A stretch of DNA of 54,779 bases, from the NCBI GenBank assembly GCA_018001935.1, contig JAGNHB010000038.1, positions 1 through 54,779 of the forward strand. The letters run 5' to 3'. This stretch comes from Acidobacteriota bacterium. GTDB lineage: Bacteria; Acidobacteriota; JAAYUB01. The notes under the pieces were generated by a model. The model was not told where the DNA came from and made no database searches. It saw nothing but the letters and a program-made list of their open reading frames with translations. The stretch's first letter is position 1. Every line of letters begins with the position of its first letter. Positions 25,982 through 33,623 of the stretch are shown piece by piece. Made by a program: the position numbers and the translations under genes.

Positions 25982-27166
25982 TTATACCAACCACGCTCCC
26001 GCCGGTTTAGAGAAAAACTCCGCCAGCGGAATCCCCTGGGCACCCACCAGCAGGGCTTCAGCCACCGGATAGCGGGTGCGGAAGCGGTTCAGCCCTGACG
26101 CTTTGCCGCTGCTGCCGCTTTTTACCTCGATCGCCCAGACCTCGCGGCCACGGGAGACCACGTAATCGACTTCGTAATTTCCCTCCCGCCAATAGGTAAC
26201 CGAGTATTCCACCGAAATGAGGCTATTACACAGATGCGCCCCCACGGCATTCTCCACCAGTCGGCCCCACCAGGCCGTGTCCGCGAGCGAGCCGGCAAAG
26301 CTCTGCGTGGAGAGAGCGTTCACCAGTGCATTGTTCCAGAGCACCAGCTTGGGGCTGCTCCCCCGTTTGCGCTGCACCCCCTGCGAAAACAGCTCCAGAC
26401 CACTGGCTAAAAAAGCGGCTTCGAGCAGTTTCAAGTAATGGGCCAGGGTGGTGGTGTTGCCGGCGTCGTGGAGCTGGCTCAGCATCTTGGTGTAGGAGAC
26501 ACATTGGGCGGGAAGCGTGGCGGCAAGGGCAAAGAGATGACGCAGCAGCACCGGCTTGGCGACCTTGCTCATCTGGAGCACATCGCGGGCCAGAACGGTT
26601 TCAATCAGGGAATCGGAAATATAGCGTTTCCAGGTGGTTTCGTCACCGGTGAAGACGGCGGCGCCCGGATAAGCGCCGAAGTAGATCCACTGTTCCAGGT
26701 TCCAGCCAAAGGCAGCTTGGACTTCCGGATACCCCCAATGACTGCAGCGGTGCAGAAAGAACCTTCCCGAAAGGCTTTCGGTCAAACCTTCCTGCATGAG
26801 AAGGGCGGAGGAGCCAAGAATCAGTACCCGGATATCCAGCGTGGGAGCCCGGTTGTCCCAGAGGAGTTTGAGGGTTTCGCTCCAGCCGCGCACTTTTTGC
26901 AGTTCATCGAGAATCAGCAGGACCGGTGTGCCGGAACGGGTTGCCTCGGTGACCGCGCGGCGCCACTGGGTTTCGATCCAGGCTGCGTCGAGGGGCACCG
27001 GGCTGTCAGCGGTGGCATAGATACCCGGGATGCCGATGGCTTCCTGAATCTGTCGGGCAATGGTGGTTTTTCCCACCTGGCGGGGACCGATCAGGACATG
27101 AATGACCGGGGCCGGTCGTAAAAGTTCGGTCAGGAGGGTAGCCTGCAAGGGTCGTTTGTAGCTCAT
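25982..27166 (-). CDS. AAA_14/DUF4143 ATP-binding protein
   Basis: A complete 394-residue member. Walker A GPRQVGKTT (about 27-35 from the chosen start), Walker B LLILDELQKV, sensor-like LILGSSALLMQ, then the winged-helix linker VSYTKMLSQLHDAGNTTTLA, and the nuclease-like pair EVDYVVSRGREVWAIEVKSG. I prefer ATG at 27166 to the GTG six bases earlier because promoter TTGAAT-17-TACAAA ends exactly six bases before it. A 25-bp palindrome with a third half-site lies just upstream of the -35 box, suggesting a dedicated repressor or autoregulation. It is one of four intact paralogs in the island, clearly diverged from each other rather than recent duplicates. Confidence 0.88.
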   Translation of the reverse strand: MSYKRPLQATLLTELLRPAPVIHVLIGPRQVGKTTIARQIQEAIGIPGIYATADSPVPLDAAWIETQWRRAVTEATRSGTPVLLILDELQKVRGWSETLKLLWDNRAPTLDIRVLILGSSALLMQEGLTESLSGRFFLHRCSHWGYPEVQAAFGWNLEQWIYFGAYPGAAVFTGDETTWKRYISDSLIETVLARDVLQMSKVAKPVLLRHLFALAATLPAQCVSYTKMLSQLHDAGNTTTLAHYLKLLEAAFLASGLELFSQGVQRKRGSSPKLVLWNNALVNALSTQSFAGSLADTAWWGRLVENAVGAHLCNSLISVEYSVTYWREGNYEVDYVVSRGREVWAIEVKSGSSGKASGLNRFRTRYPVAEALLVGAQGIPLAEFFSKPAGAWLV

Positions 27167-27172
27167 AACCAC

Positions 27173-27201
27173 TTTGTATCAAAAAACTTTATTCCATTCA
27201 A
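27173..27201 (-). promoter_or_regulatory. ATPase promoter (TTGAAT-17-TACAAA), leaderless geometry
   Basis: Minus strand: TTGAAT (27196-27201), 17 bases, TACAAA (27173-27178), six bases, ATG (27164-27166). Confidence 0.6.
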
Positions 27202-27204
27202 CTA

Positions 27205-27237
27205 TTTTTACTCAATGATTGAGTAAAAATACTCAAT
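27205..27237. promoter_or_regulatory. 25-bp palindromic operator plus third half-site
   Basis: TTTTTACTCAAT (27205-27216), one base, then its exact complement ATTGAGTAAAAA (27218-27229), followed by another TACTCAAT (27230-27237). It sits three bases beyond the -35 box of the ATPase promoter. Confidence 0.68.
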
Positions 27238-27256
27238 CGTCTCAGCCTTTGTCGTG

Positions 27257-27365
27257 ATGGACGACGCGCCCGAGCTCCGGGTCAACAACGCGGCCGGCGC
27301 CGCGGTGACTTGTGCGGGGAAGTCATGGGCCCGGAGGACCCGGACTTCGCCTTCTTTTCGATGCC
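27257..27365 (+). pseudogene. Frameshifted relic of the small zinc-ribbon gene at 14546
   Basis: The first frame reads MDDAPELRVNN, matching MDDAPWLWVSN of the 14546 gene. After a frameshift another frame reads RRGDLCGEVMGPEDPDFAFF, matching RRCDLCWEVMVPEDPDFTF. The start and both ends are missing, and the first Cys pair is lost. It lies between two ATPase genes and overlaps no other gene. Confidence 0.7.
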
Positions 27366-27367
27366 CA

Positions 27368-28564
27368 TCAGTTACCGTTCCGGCCGTCTCCCGGGGGGGT
27401 GGTCAGCTCCGCCCAGAGGTCGTCGGCTTCAATCGGGTTGAAGGCGCGGATTCCCCGGACCTCGAACCGTTGCGCCCCGTTGTAAAGGACCACTCCGGAG
27501 CGGCTCCCCCGGGCGCCGAACGAAGGGAAACGTTCCAGAACCCGGACGAAATCGGGGGTGAAGGTGGCGGCGGACTTGATCTCGACGGGCGTCAGCGCCC
27601 CGTTCTCCCGGATGATCAGGTCGACCTCGGCGCCGTTGGAATCCCTGAAGAAGTAAAGCTCCGGCCGAATCCCCCGGTTCAGGGCGCCCTTCACGATATC
27701 GGCCACCACGAGGTTCTCGTACAGGTTGCCGCGCAGGGGGTCCCGGGCCGCCTGCTCCGCCGTGTGAATCCCCAGCAGGAAGGCCGCCAGGCCGACGTCC
27801 GTGAAGTAGATCTTCGGGGACTTGACCAACCGGCGGCGGATGTTCTCGAAGAAGGGGGGCAACTCGAACACGACGTAAGACGCCTTCAAGACCGAGACCC
27901 AGTTGCGGAGGGTCGTCGCCGAAACCCCCACGTCGCCGGACAGGGAGGCCAGGTTCACGATCTGCCCGACCCGCCCCGCCAGAAGCACGAGGAAGGTCTG
28001 GAACTGCAGAAGGTCGCGCAGGTTGATCATGGCCCGGACGTCGCGTTCGACATAGGTCTGGAGATAGCCGTTGTAGAACCGGCGGGGTTCGAGCCCTTCC
28101 TCGTGCAGGCGGGGGAAGCAGCCCCGGACGACCAGGTCGAAGGGGTCCAGGGCCGCCGGGTATCGGCGCAGCTCCCGACAGGAGAAGGGCCAGAGGGTCA
28201 GCATGGCGGTCCGACCCGCCAGGGACTGGGTGATCGCCTCGTGGAGGCGCAGTTGATGACTGCCGGTGAGGATGAAACGCCCCCGGCGGGGATCCTGGTC
28301 CACCATGCCCTGGAGGTAGGAGAGCAGGACCGGGAGCCGCTGGATTTCGTCCAGCACGGCGGTGTCCTGCCGGCCGAGAAAGCCGCGCGGGTCGGCCTGT
28401 GCCGCCATCCGGACGTCCGGGTCCTCCAGGGAGAGGTACGGCTTGCCGGGGAAGGTCGTCCGGGCCAGGGTCGTCTTTCCCGCCTGGCGGGGCCCCAGGA
28501 TCGTGGTGACGGGATACTCGTCGGCGGCCTGGGTCAACTCGGCGGTGAGGTCTCGGGTGATCAT
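27368..28564 (-). CDS. AAA_14/DUF4143 ATP-binding protein
   Basis: A complete 398-residue member. Walker A GPRQAGKTT (24-32), PYLSLEDPDVR, Walker B AVLDEIQRLP, sensor FILTGSHQLRL, the helical YVERDVRAMINLRDLLQFQT segment, winged helix SLSGDVGVSATTLRNWVSVL and the PD-(D/E)xK-like EVDLIIRENGALTPVEIKSA. It is the canonical, most typical member of the set. The ATG at 28564 is preceded at six bases by TAACCT, with TTGCGT 17 bases further up, and there is no Shine-Dalgarno site. It ends three bases after the zinc-ribbon relic, which suggests an insertion or deletion boundary there. Confidence 0.9.
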   Translation of the reverse strand: MITRDLTAELTQAADEYPVTTILGPRQAGKTTLARTTFPGKPYLSLEDPDVRMAAQADPRGFLGRQDTAVLDEIQRLPVLLSYLQGMVDQDPRRGRFILTGSHQLRLHEAITQSLAGRTAMLTLWPFSCRELRRYPAALDPFDLVVRGCFPRLHEEGLEPRRFYNGYLQTYVERDVRAMINLRDLLQFQTFLVLLAGRVGQIVNLASLSGDVGVSATTLRNWVSVLKASYVVFELPPFFENIRRRLVKSPKIYFTDVGLAAFLLGIHTAEQAARDPLRGNLYENLVVADIVKGALNRGIRPELYFFRDSNGAEVDLIIRENGALTPVEIKSAATFTPDFVRVLERFPSFGARGSRSGVVLYNGAQRFEVRGIRAFNPIEADDLWAELTTPPGDGRNGN

Positions 28565-28570
28565 GCGTTC

Positions 28571-28599
28571 AGGTTATCGCGAAAGCATGAAAAACGCAA
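28571..28599 (-). promoter_or_regulatory. ATPase promoter (TTGCGT-17-TAACCT), leaderless geometry
   Basis: Minus strand: TTGCGT (28594-28599), 17 bases, TAACCT (28571-28576), six bases, ATG (28562-28564). The -10 box is a weak match, so this call leans on the shared spacing. Confidence 0.45.
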
Positions 28600-28740
28600 A
28601 TCAAAATTCTGAATTGCATAATTTGTGACACGATGCTGGAAAGGCCGGCCACATCGTTGCCGCCTTCCAACCAAGAGCCCGTCAGGCAGAAAACGCCGGG
28701 CGATTCCGGTCGAGGTAAATTTGTCGGTTGTACAGGACAG

Positions 28741-28760
28741 AAATCCATCAGCATGGATTT
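28741..28760. promoter_or_regulatory. Palindrome AAATCCAT-N4-ATGGATTT
   Basis: Perfect 8-bp arms around CAGC, flanked by a looser outer pair GTTGTAC/GTACGAC. It lies in the 262-base gap between two ATPase genes, in which I see no gene. It could be an operator or a weak terminator hairpin for the ATPase transcript ending at 28827. Confidence 0.4.
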
Positions 28761-28826
28761 TGTACGACACCACGTACATTTTAGGCCGGCGATCGTCCCG
28801 AATCAGCCTCAAGCCCCGAGAAACGG

Positions 28827-30152
28827 TCAGAGTGCCTCGTCGAGCCATCGCGGCATCGGAGCAACCGCGTACAGGGGGATGGAAAGGACCCCGTCGTGAA
28901 GGGACAGCGGGAGGTTGGAAAAGCGGACCCCCAACGGGCAGGCGTGCTCCTCCCGGTAGAGCTTCAGGCTCCTGAGCCGGCCGGTCTTGCCGGCTTTCAC
29001 CTCGACGGGGAAGGCCCGGCCCCCGTACGGGAACAGGTAATCCACTTCCGCCTGGCTGCCCCGGCAGTCCCTCGCCCAGAAGAACAGCTTCCGGTCTTCG
29101 TAGGGGTCTTCCGTGGCCAGCATCTCCTGGCCGACCCATTGCTCGGCCACTGCCCCCGCCTGGATGGACAGGACGTCGTCAGACAGGGCGATCCGGTGAT
29201 CCAGGCCGCAGGCGTGCTGCATCAGGCCAACGTCCAGAAACAGGATCTTGAATTTTTCCTCGTCCGCGTGCACCTCGAGGGGCAGACCGTGCCCCGACGT
29301 CGCCCGGATGCGTGTCACCACCCGGGCATGCTCGAGCATCTCCAGGGCCGCCTTCAACTCCCGCGATCGGTCGTCCCGGCTGACGTCGACGTAACGGAAC
29401 CGTTGTCCGACAAGGCCGGGGGCCTTGAGAAAGACTTTCTGGAGGTGCTCGAGCCGGGTCGGGCCGGCGTACTTGCCGAAGTCATCCCGGAAGGTCTGCA
29501 GGAGCGAGGCGTGGACCCTCCGGACCGCCACCGGGCTGCCCTGATCCAGGTACACCCGGACGGCCTCGGGCATCCCGCCGGTCAGGAGGTAGGTTTTGAA
29601 CTGACGGGAGAGTTCGTCGTGAAGGGGGGGCTCGATACCCTCCCGGAGGGTCACACGCTCCAGGTAGTCCCGGAGGGACGTCTTGCCCACGGCCGCCAGG
29701 AATTCGCCGAAGCGCATCGGGAACATGTGGAGGTACTGGACCCGCCCCACCGGCATGCTCAATTCCGGGGCCCGGAGGCTGAAATCCACCAGGGAGCCTG
29801 CCGCCAGGACATGCCGTTCGGGGGCCCTCTCGCGGAAATACCGCAACGCTGTGAGCGCGGCCGGGCATCGCTGGATCTCGTCGAGGAAGAGAAGGGAGGC
29901 GCCCGGCCGGAGGGGTTCGCCGGTGAGGATTTCGAGGGTCCGGACGATCCGCTCCGGATCGGGGGACTCGAAGGCGCGGGCCATCTCCGGCTGACGTTCG
30001 AAGTTGACTTCCAGCAAGTTCTCGAAGTGCTCGCGACCGAACTTCATCACCGTGAACGTTTTTCCCACCTGCCGTGCGCCCCGGAGGAGCAGCGGCTTCC
30101 GCCCGTCCTCGTCCTTCCAGGCCTTGAGCACTTTCTCGACGTCTCTGTCCAT
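28827..30152 (-). CDS. AAA_14/DUF4143 ATP-binding protein (long form)
   Basis: A complete 441-residue member of a distinct subgroup. Walker A GARQVGKTF (about 24-32), VNFERQPEMARAFE, Walker B LLFLDEIQRCP, sensor VLAAGSLVDFSL, MPVGRVQYLHMFPMRFGEFL, and the C-terminal nuclease-like EVDYLFPYGGRAFPVEVKAG. It is the full-length type whose C-terminal half appears in the chimera at 12375. Unlike the other three ATPases it has an ordinary leader: AGGAGAGAGG stands just before the ATG, with promoter TTGTTT-17-TAAAAT further up. Two palindromic operators of identical design overlap and flank that promoter. Confidence 0.9.
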   Translation of the reverse strand: MDRDVEKVLKAWKDEDGRKPLLLRGARQVGKTFTVMKFGREHFENLLEVNFERQPEMARAFESPDPERIVRTLEILTGEPLRPGASLLFLDEIQRCPAALTALRYFRERAPERHVLAAGSLVDFSLRAPELSMPVGRVQYLHMFPMRFGEFLAAVGKTSLRDYLERVTLREGIEPPLHDELSRQFKTYLLTGGMPEAVRVYLDQGSPVAVRRVHASLLQTFRDDFGKYAGPTRLEHLQKVFLKAPGLVGQRFRYVDVSRDDRSRELKAALEMLEHARVVTRIRATSGHGLPLEVHADEEKFKILFLDVGLMQHACGLDHRIALSDDVLSIQAGAVAEQWVGQEMLATEDPYEDRKLFFWARDCRGSQAEVDYLFPYGGRAFPVEVKAGKTGRLRSLKLYREEHACPLGVRFSNLPLSLHDGVLSIPLYAVAPMPRWLDEAL

Positions 30153-30178
30153 CGCCTCTCTCCTGTTGGTCTGGGGGT

Positions 30179-30207
30179 ATTTTAGCCTTTGTTTGGCTGA
30201 AAAACAA
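30179..30207 (-). promoter_or_regulatory. ATPase promoter TTGTTT-17-TAAAAT
   Basis: Minus strand: TTGTTT (30202-30207), 17 bases, TAAAAT (30179-30184), then a 26-base stretch with AGGAGAGAGG before the ATG at 30152. Confidence 0.6.
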
Positions 30208-30235
30208 ACCTATTTCAGCCAACTTTTGGCTAAAA
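30180..30235. promoter_or_regulatory. Two matched operators TTTyAGCC-N7-GGCTrAAA
   Basis: TTTTAGCC (30180-30187) and GGCTGAAA (30195-30202) form one palindrome; TTTCAGCC (30213-30220) and GGCTAAAA (30228-30235) form another. Both have seven-base spacers and their centres are 33 bp apart, about three helical turns. The first covers the -10 region and spacer, the second lies upstream of -35. Confidence 0.68.
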
Positions 30236-30695
30236 TGCAGGGTAATACACACAAGCCATCCAGGATGAGAAGGTTGGACTCGTTGAGAAGGAAGACGCCG
30301 AAGCGGAAAGCGCATCATGCCTGGCGCAGGGTATGAATCGCTCCGCCGGGGTGCCCGACGAAAGGACAATGGGCGGGCCCTTCCGGACCGGCCCTGCGAT
30401 CCGGGGCGGAGGACTTTGACCGTCAGGATCGGGGTGGAAATTCACCCGATGGGGAGTCCGGTTGACTTCGTCCTTCCGTTCCGGTTTTTTTCACCTCGGA
30501 GCATTTTGTGGCATTTTTCCCGGCATTTTTATTTTGAAGAAATTTTATGTTGTGTTTTTGCAGTTGGTTGCGCCGGAGTTCAATTCCCTGCACCGAAAGG
30601 CGGATTCTGCCGCGCCCGAGCGGCCACTGCCATGCGGGTTTCTTGGTGGAAGGGGGCTGAATCACCCGTCCGGGCCGGGTGCGGAAGCTACGGGA

Positions 30696-30985
30696 TCAAG
30701 CGGCTGCAGCGAAACTCAGGCGGGCGGCCTGCGTGTGAGCCAGACCGGCGGCTTCCAGCATGGCCAAGCGAATCAGACAGACGGTCGTCAGGTGAGCCAC
30801 CCGTTCCTGCTCGAAGGTGTCCGGAGTGGCGCAGTGCCAGTGCGTGGCCTGCAGGGTTCGCTTTAAATCGCGATATAGGGCGGCCGGGTTTCAGGCAGGG
30901 CCAGGGCGGTGTGACCGGCGGCCAGGACGCGCAAACCGTGCCAACGTTCCTTGCCGGTGCGTTTGGCCAACTCAGCGGTCAGACG
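30696..30985 (-). pseudogene. IS4-family transposase relic
   Basis: Reading down the minus strand, one frame gives ERWHGLRVLAAGHTALALPE, like the N-terminal catalytic-Asp strand of IS4 transposases ('DGT.L.LPDT'). Another frame gives ALYRDLKRTLQATHWHCATP and RVAHLTTVCLIRLAMLEAAG, like their C-terminus. The two join abruptly near 30880, so the middle of the gene is deleted. No terminal inverted repeats were found. The 30236-30695 stretch before it holds no gene I can support. Confidence 0.6.
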
Positions 30986-31307
30986 CCCGCCCCAGGGACG
31001 CGGCAAGATCGAACGCTTCTTCGGCACCGTGAGGATGCAGTTCCTCGACGTCCACCGCTTCAGAACCCTGGAGGAGATCAACCCGGCCTTCGCCCGCTGG
31101 TTGGTCGAGTACCACCAGACCCTCCACGCTTCTCTGAAAGCCACGCCCCTCGGCCGCACCACCGTCCACTTCCTCCCCTGGGACCTCTCCCGCGTCTTCT
31201 ACGGCGACGACCAGCGGCTCGCCCGCCCCCTCGACCGCGCCCAAAACGCCCGCCGTTTCGACCACCCCGCTTCCCGGCCCTGCCCGGAGGACCGCCATGA
31301 AAACTGA
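30972..31307 (+). pseudogene. Integrase-core transposase, C-terminal remnant
   Basis: The frame reads PQGRGKIERFFGTVRMQFLD, then INPAFARWLVEYHQTLHASL and TPLGRTTVHFLPWDLSRVFY. GKIERFFGTVR contains the last catalytic Glu region of a DDE integrase core, followed by the C-terminal domain of transposases that come with an ExeA-like ATPase. The N-terminal domain and the first two catalytic Asp residues are absent. Its stop overlaps the start of the ATPase remnant by 11 bases, the usual arrangement of this two-gene element. Confidence 0.78.
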
Positions 31308-31603
31308 AAACACCCCCTCCCTTGCCGAGTTCTTCGGCTGGAGCCATCACCCCTTCGCCGACACCCGCCCCCTGCCGGAGCCTTTCCTGAGTCCCCGCGA
31401 CCAGTCCTTCCTGCGCACGGCCGGCGAACTCCTGGCCCGCTCCCGACGGTCCCGACCCGGTCGATCCCGACCCGGTCGATCATGCCCCTGACGAGCCCGT
31501 CGCGGACGATCATGCCCTGGACGATCAACTGCCGGACTCGATGAAGCATGAACCCGATGATCACTCAAGCGCCAGTGATCCTTCCATGGCCGATCTCTGG
31601 TAA
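31297..31603 (+). pseudogene. ExeA-like transposition ATPase, internally deleted
   Basis: The start MKTENTPSLAEFFGWSHHPF, ADTRPLPEPFLSPRDQSFLR, TAGELLAR matches the N-terminus of the ATPases paired with such transposases. The P-loop that should follow is gone. After about residue 47 a frameshift leads into a low-complexity acidic tail (DPVDPDPVDHAPDEPVADDH) that ends DPSMADLW with TAA at 31601. The tail may be the original C-terminus of this gene brought next to the N-terminus by a deletion; that link is inferred. Not functional. Confidence 0.65.
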
Positions 31604-31651
31604 AATACCCCTGGACACATGCGGGATTTCAGGGCGGAAATCAACACCGTT

Positions 31652-31866
31652 TCATTCCTCCGGCCAGAGGATGAAGTCCTGGAGGTTTTCCGGATGGATG
31701 ACCCGGGTGGAGCTGCCGGGGTAACCATTCAGGAAACTTTTCGGGAAGCGGACCTTCTTGCGCGGACTCCATTTGAACTCATATGCGGAGAATGCTCCGC
31801 CAGATTCCTCGATGTAATCGACTTCCTACTGCTGAACCGTCCGCGAAAAACAGGAATTGGCAGAGA
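31652..31866 (-). pseudogene. Inverted partial copy of the 21865 ATPase 3' end
   Basis: The minus strand encodes EVDYIEESGGAFSAYEFKWS, PRKKVRFPKSFLNGYPGSST and ends ILWPEE, almost identical to the last ~70 residues of the ATPase at 21865-22998. An in-frame TAG stands before EVDYI. Similarity starts near codon NS(Y/C)F and ends about six bases after the stop. It is in opposite orientation to the intact gene, making a ~215-bp inverted repeat pair 8.7 kb apart. Confidence 0.85.
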
Positions 31867-32031
31867 GGATTTGGTGCCAGGTGCTATCTTACGGCAGCGA
31901 AATCAGTCAGACATCGTGATGGTAGGTGTAACCCTTTTGATATCTGTCGAACAAAAGGATCGTTCGCTGCGGGCTCGTCGGGGGCTTCGGCCGCGGGGAG
32001 GGTCCGCTTTGCCGGGGAGACCGGATCTGGC

Positions 32032-32060
32032 TTGATCTGCAACCGGATTCCGTCTATCCT
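32032..32060 (+). promoter_or_regulatory. Promoter TTGATC-17-TATCCT
   Basis: TTGATC (32032-32037), 17 bases, TATCCT (32055-32060), 49 bases before the ATG at 32110, which has its own AGGAG site. The gap 31867-32031 contains nothing else recognised. Confidence 0.55.
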
Positions 32061-32109
32061 GCTTTCGTCCGCACGCTCGTTCACCACCCCACGAAAAGGA
32101 GACATCGTC

Positions 32110-33606
32110 ATGGCCCGGCAGAACAAGGTTCATCTGAGGCTTCCCAACGACCAGGAGTTTCTTCCCGTCGCGCAGGCCTTCATCCGCGAAACCGCCTCCC
32201 GCTTCGGTCTCGGCGGGAGTTCCCTGGGGCAGATCGAGGTGGCCTCGGAGGAAGCCATCATCAACGTCATCAAGCACACCTACGACGTGGAGGAGAACGA
32301 CACCTTCGAGATCGTCTGCGAGCGGCTGCCGAACGGCATCCGGGTCGTCATCAAGGAACGGGGGATCCCCTTCGACCCCAGCCAGGCGCCCCGCTACCAG
32401 CCCGCGGCCGGCATCGAGGACGCCGACTCCTCCGGCCTCGGCATTTTCCTCATGCGGGAACTGGTGGACGAGTGCACGTTCCGGAACCTCGGTCCCGAGG
32501 GAAAGGAAACCGTGCTGGTCAAGTACAGCGAGAACGCCGACGCCCCCATTCCGGCACACGACGCCTCTCCCGGCCCGGCCGAGCCGGAGGTGATCCGGGA
32601 GGAGCTGGACTACACCGTCCGGCACATGGCCGACCACGAGGCCATCGAGGTCTCGCGATGCGCCTACAAGTCACACGGCTACAGCTTTTTCGACGATCAC
32701 ATCTACTACCCTGAACGCCTGGTGGAACTCAACCACTCCGGCCAGATGATCTCGGCCGTGGCGGTGACGAAGGACAACCGGTTCATGGGCCACAGCGCCC
32801 TCCTGTTCCAGGACGACGCCGACCGGATCGCGGAACTGACTTTCGTGTTCGTCAACGTCGAGTACCGGGGCCAGGGGGCCCTCGGCCGCATGATCGAGTT
32901 CCTGTTCGACGCCCCGGCTTCCCGCCCGCTGGACGGTCTCTACGCCTACTCCGTGGCCAACCACCCCTTCACCCAGAAGTCCACGACCCGGTTCGGCATC
33001 CACGACTGCGGCATCCTCCTGGCGACCAGCCCCGCGAGCTGGAAGTTCCGCGGCATCCCCGGCGACCCCACCCAGCGCATCAGCGTGGTGCTGAGCTTCA
33101 AGTACATCACGCCCCCCGTCCGCCAGACGCTTTACCCCCCCGCACGCCACCGGGAGATGGTGGAGAGGCTGTACCGCAACATCGGGGCCGACCACGACTA
33201 CCGCGTCCCCGACCCGCACCGCCCGCACGACCCGGCGGCCCTCACCCGGATCGTGACCAGCGACAACGCGTCCGAAGGGTGCGCGGAACTCTACCTGTCC
33301 CACTACGGGCCCGACGCGGTGCTCGCGGTGCGCCGGCTGCTTCGCCGGTACTGCCTGCAGAAGTACGCCGCCATCAACCTGTTCCTGAACCTCGGTGACC
33401 CCGACACGTTCCACCTCACGGGCGAGTTCGAGAAAATGGGGTTCTTCTTCGCGGGGATCCTTCCGCGCGCCCGGGTCGGGGACACCCTGATGCTTCAGTA
33501 CCTGAACAACGTGGACCTGGCCTACGACAAGATCTGCGCCGTTTCCGACGTCGCCCGGGACGTCCTCGCCTACATTCGGGCGAACGACCCCAACGCCGAC
33601 CTGTGA
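32110..33606 (+). CDS. Anti-sigma-type ATPase (HATPase_c_2) fused to a GNAT-like domain
   Basis: A 498-residue cytoplasmic protein. Residues ~1-140 are an RsbW/SpoIIAB-like GHKL ATPase: N-box EEAIINVIKHTYD (Glu48, Asn52) and the G-box region DSSGLGIFLMRELVDE. Residues ~160-340 resemble an acetyltransferase fold (SAVAVTKDNRFMGHSALLFQ, LTFVFVNVEYRGQGALGRMI), where YRGQGALG is the acetyl-CoA loop. A further C-terminal domain resembles a second, degenerate GNAT. ATG 32110 has AGGAG eight bases upstream. Such fusions are seen in partner-switching networks, so phosphorylation of an unseen STAS protein or modification of a target are possible roles. The next gene overlaps or abuts it. Confidence 0.82.
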   Translation: MARQNKVHLRLPNDQEFLPVAQAFIRETASRFGLGGSSLGQIEVASEEAIINVIKHTYDVEENDTFEIVCERLPNGIRVVIKERGIPFDPSQAPRYQPAAGIEDADSSGLGIFLMRELVDECTFRNLGPEGKETVLVKYSENADAPIPAHDASPGPAEPEVIREELDYTVRHMADHEAIEVSRCAYKSHGYSFFDDHIYYPERLVELNHSGQMISAVAVTKDNRFMGHSALLFQDDADRIAELTFVFVNVEYRGQGALGRMIEFLFDAPASRPLDGLYAYSVANHPFTQKSTTRFGIHDCGILLATSPASWKFRGIPGDPTQRISVVLSFKYITPPVRQTLYPPARHREMVERLYRNIGADHDYRVPDPHRPHDPAALTRIVTSDNASEGCAELYLSHYGPDAVLAVRRLLRRYCLQKYAAINLFLNLGDPDTFHLTGEFEKMGFFFAGILPRARVGDTLMLQYLNNVDLAYDKICAVSDVARDVLAYIRANDPNADL

Positions 33607-33623
33607 CACGGACCGTCGGGGCC

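Noticed and set aside
30568..30600. A tRNA-like T-arm (GGAGTTCAATTCC followed by TGCACCGA)
   Set aside because: No matching acceptor, D arm or anticodon arm is found upstream, so it is not a tRNA; a leftover att fragment is possible but unsupported.
32110..33606. Extension of the ATPase/GNAT gene upstream to 31783
   Set aside because: The extra 109 codons run through the inverted ATPase relic and the promoter at 32032-32060, and the AGGAG site points to the ATG at 32110.
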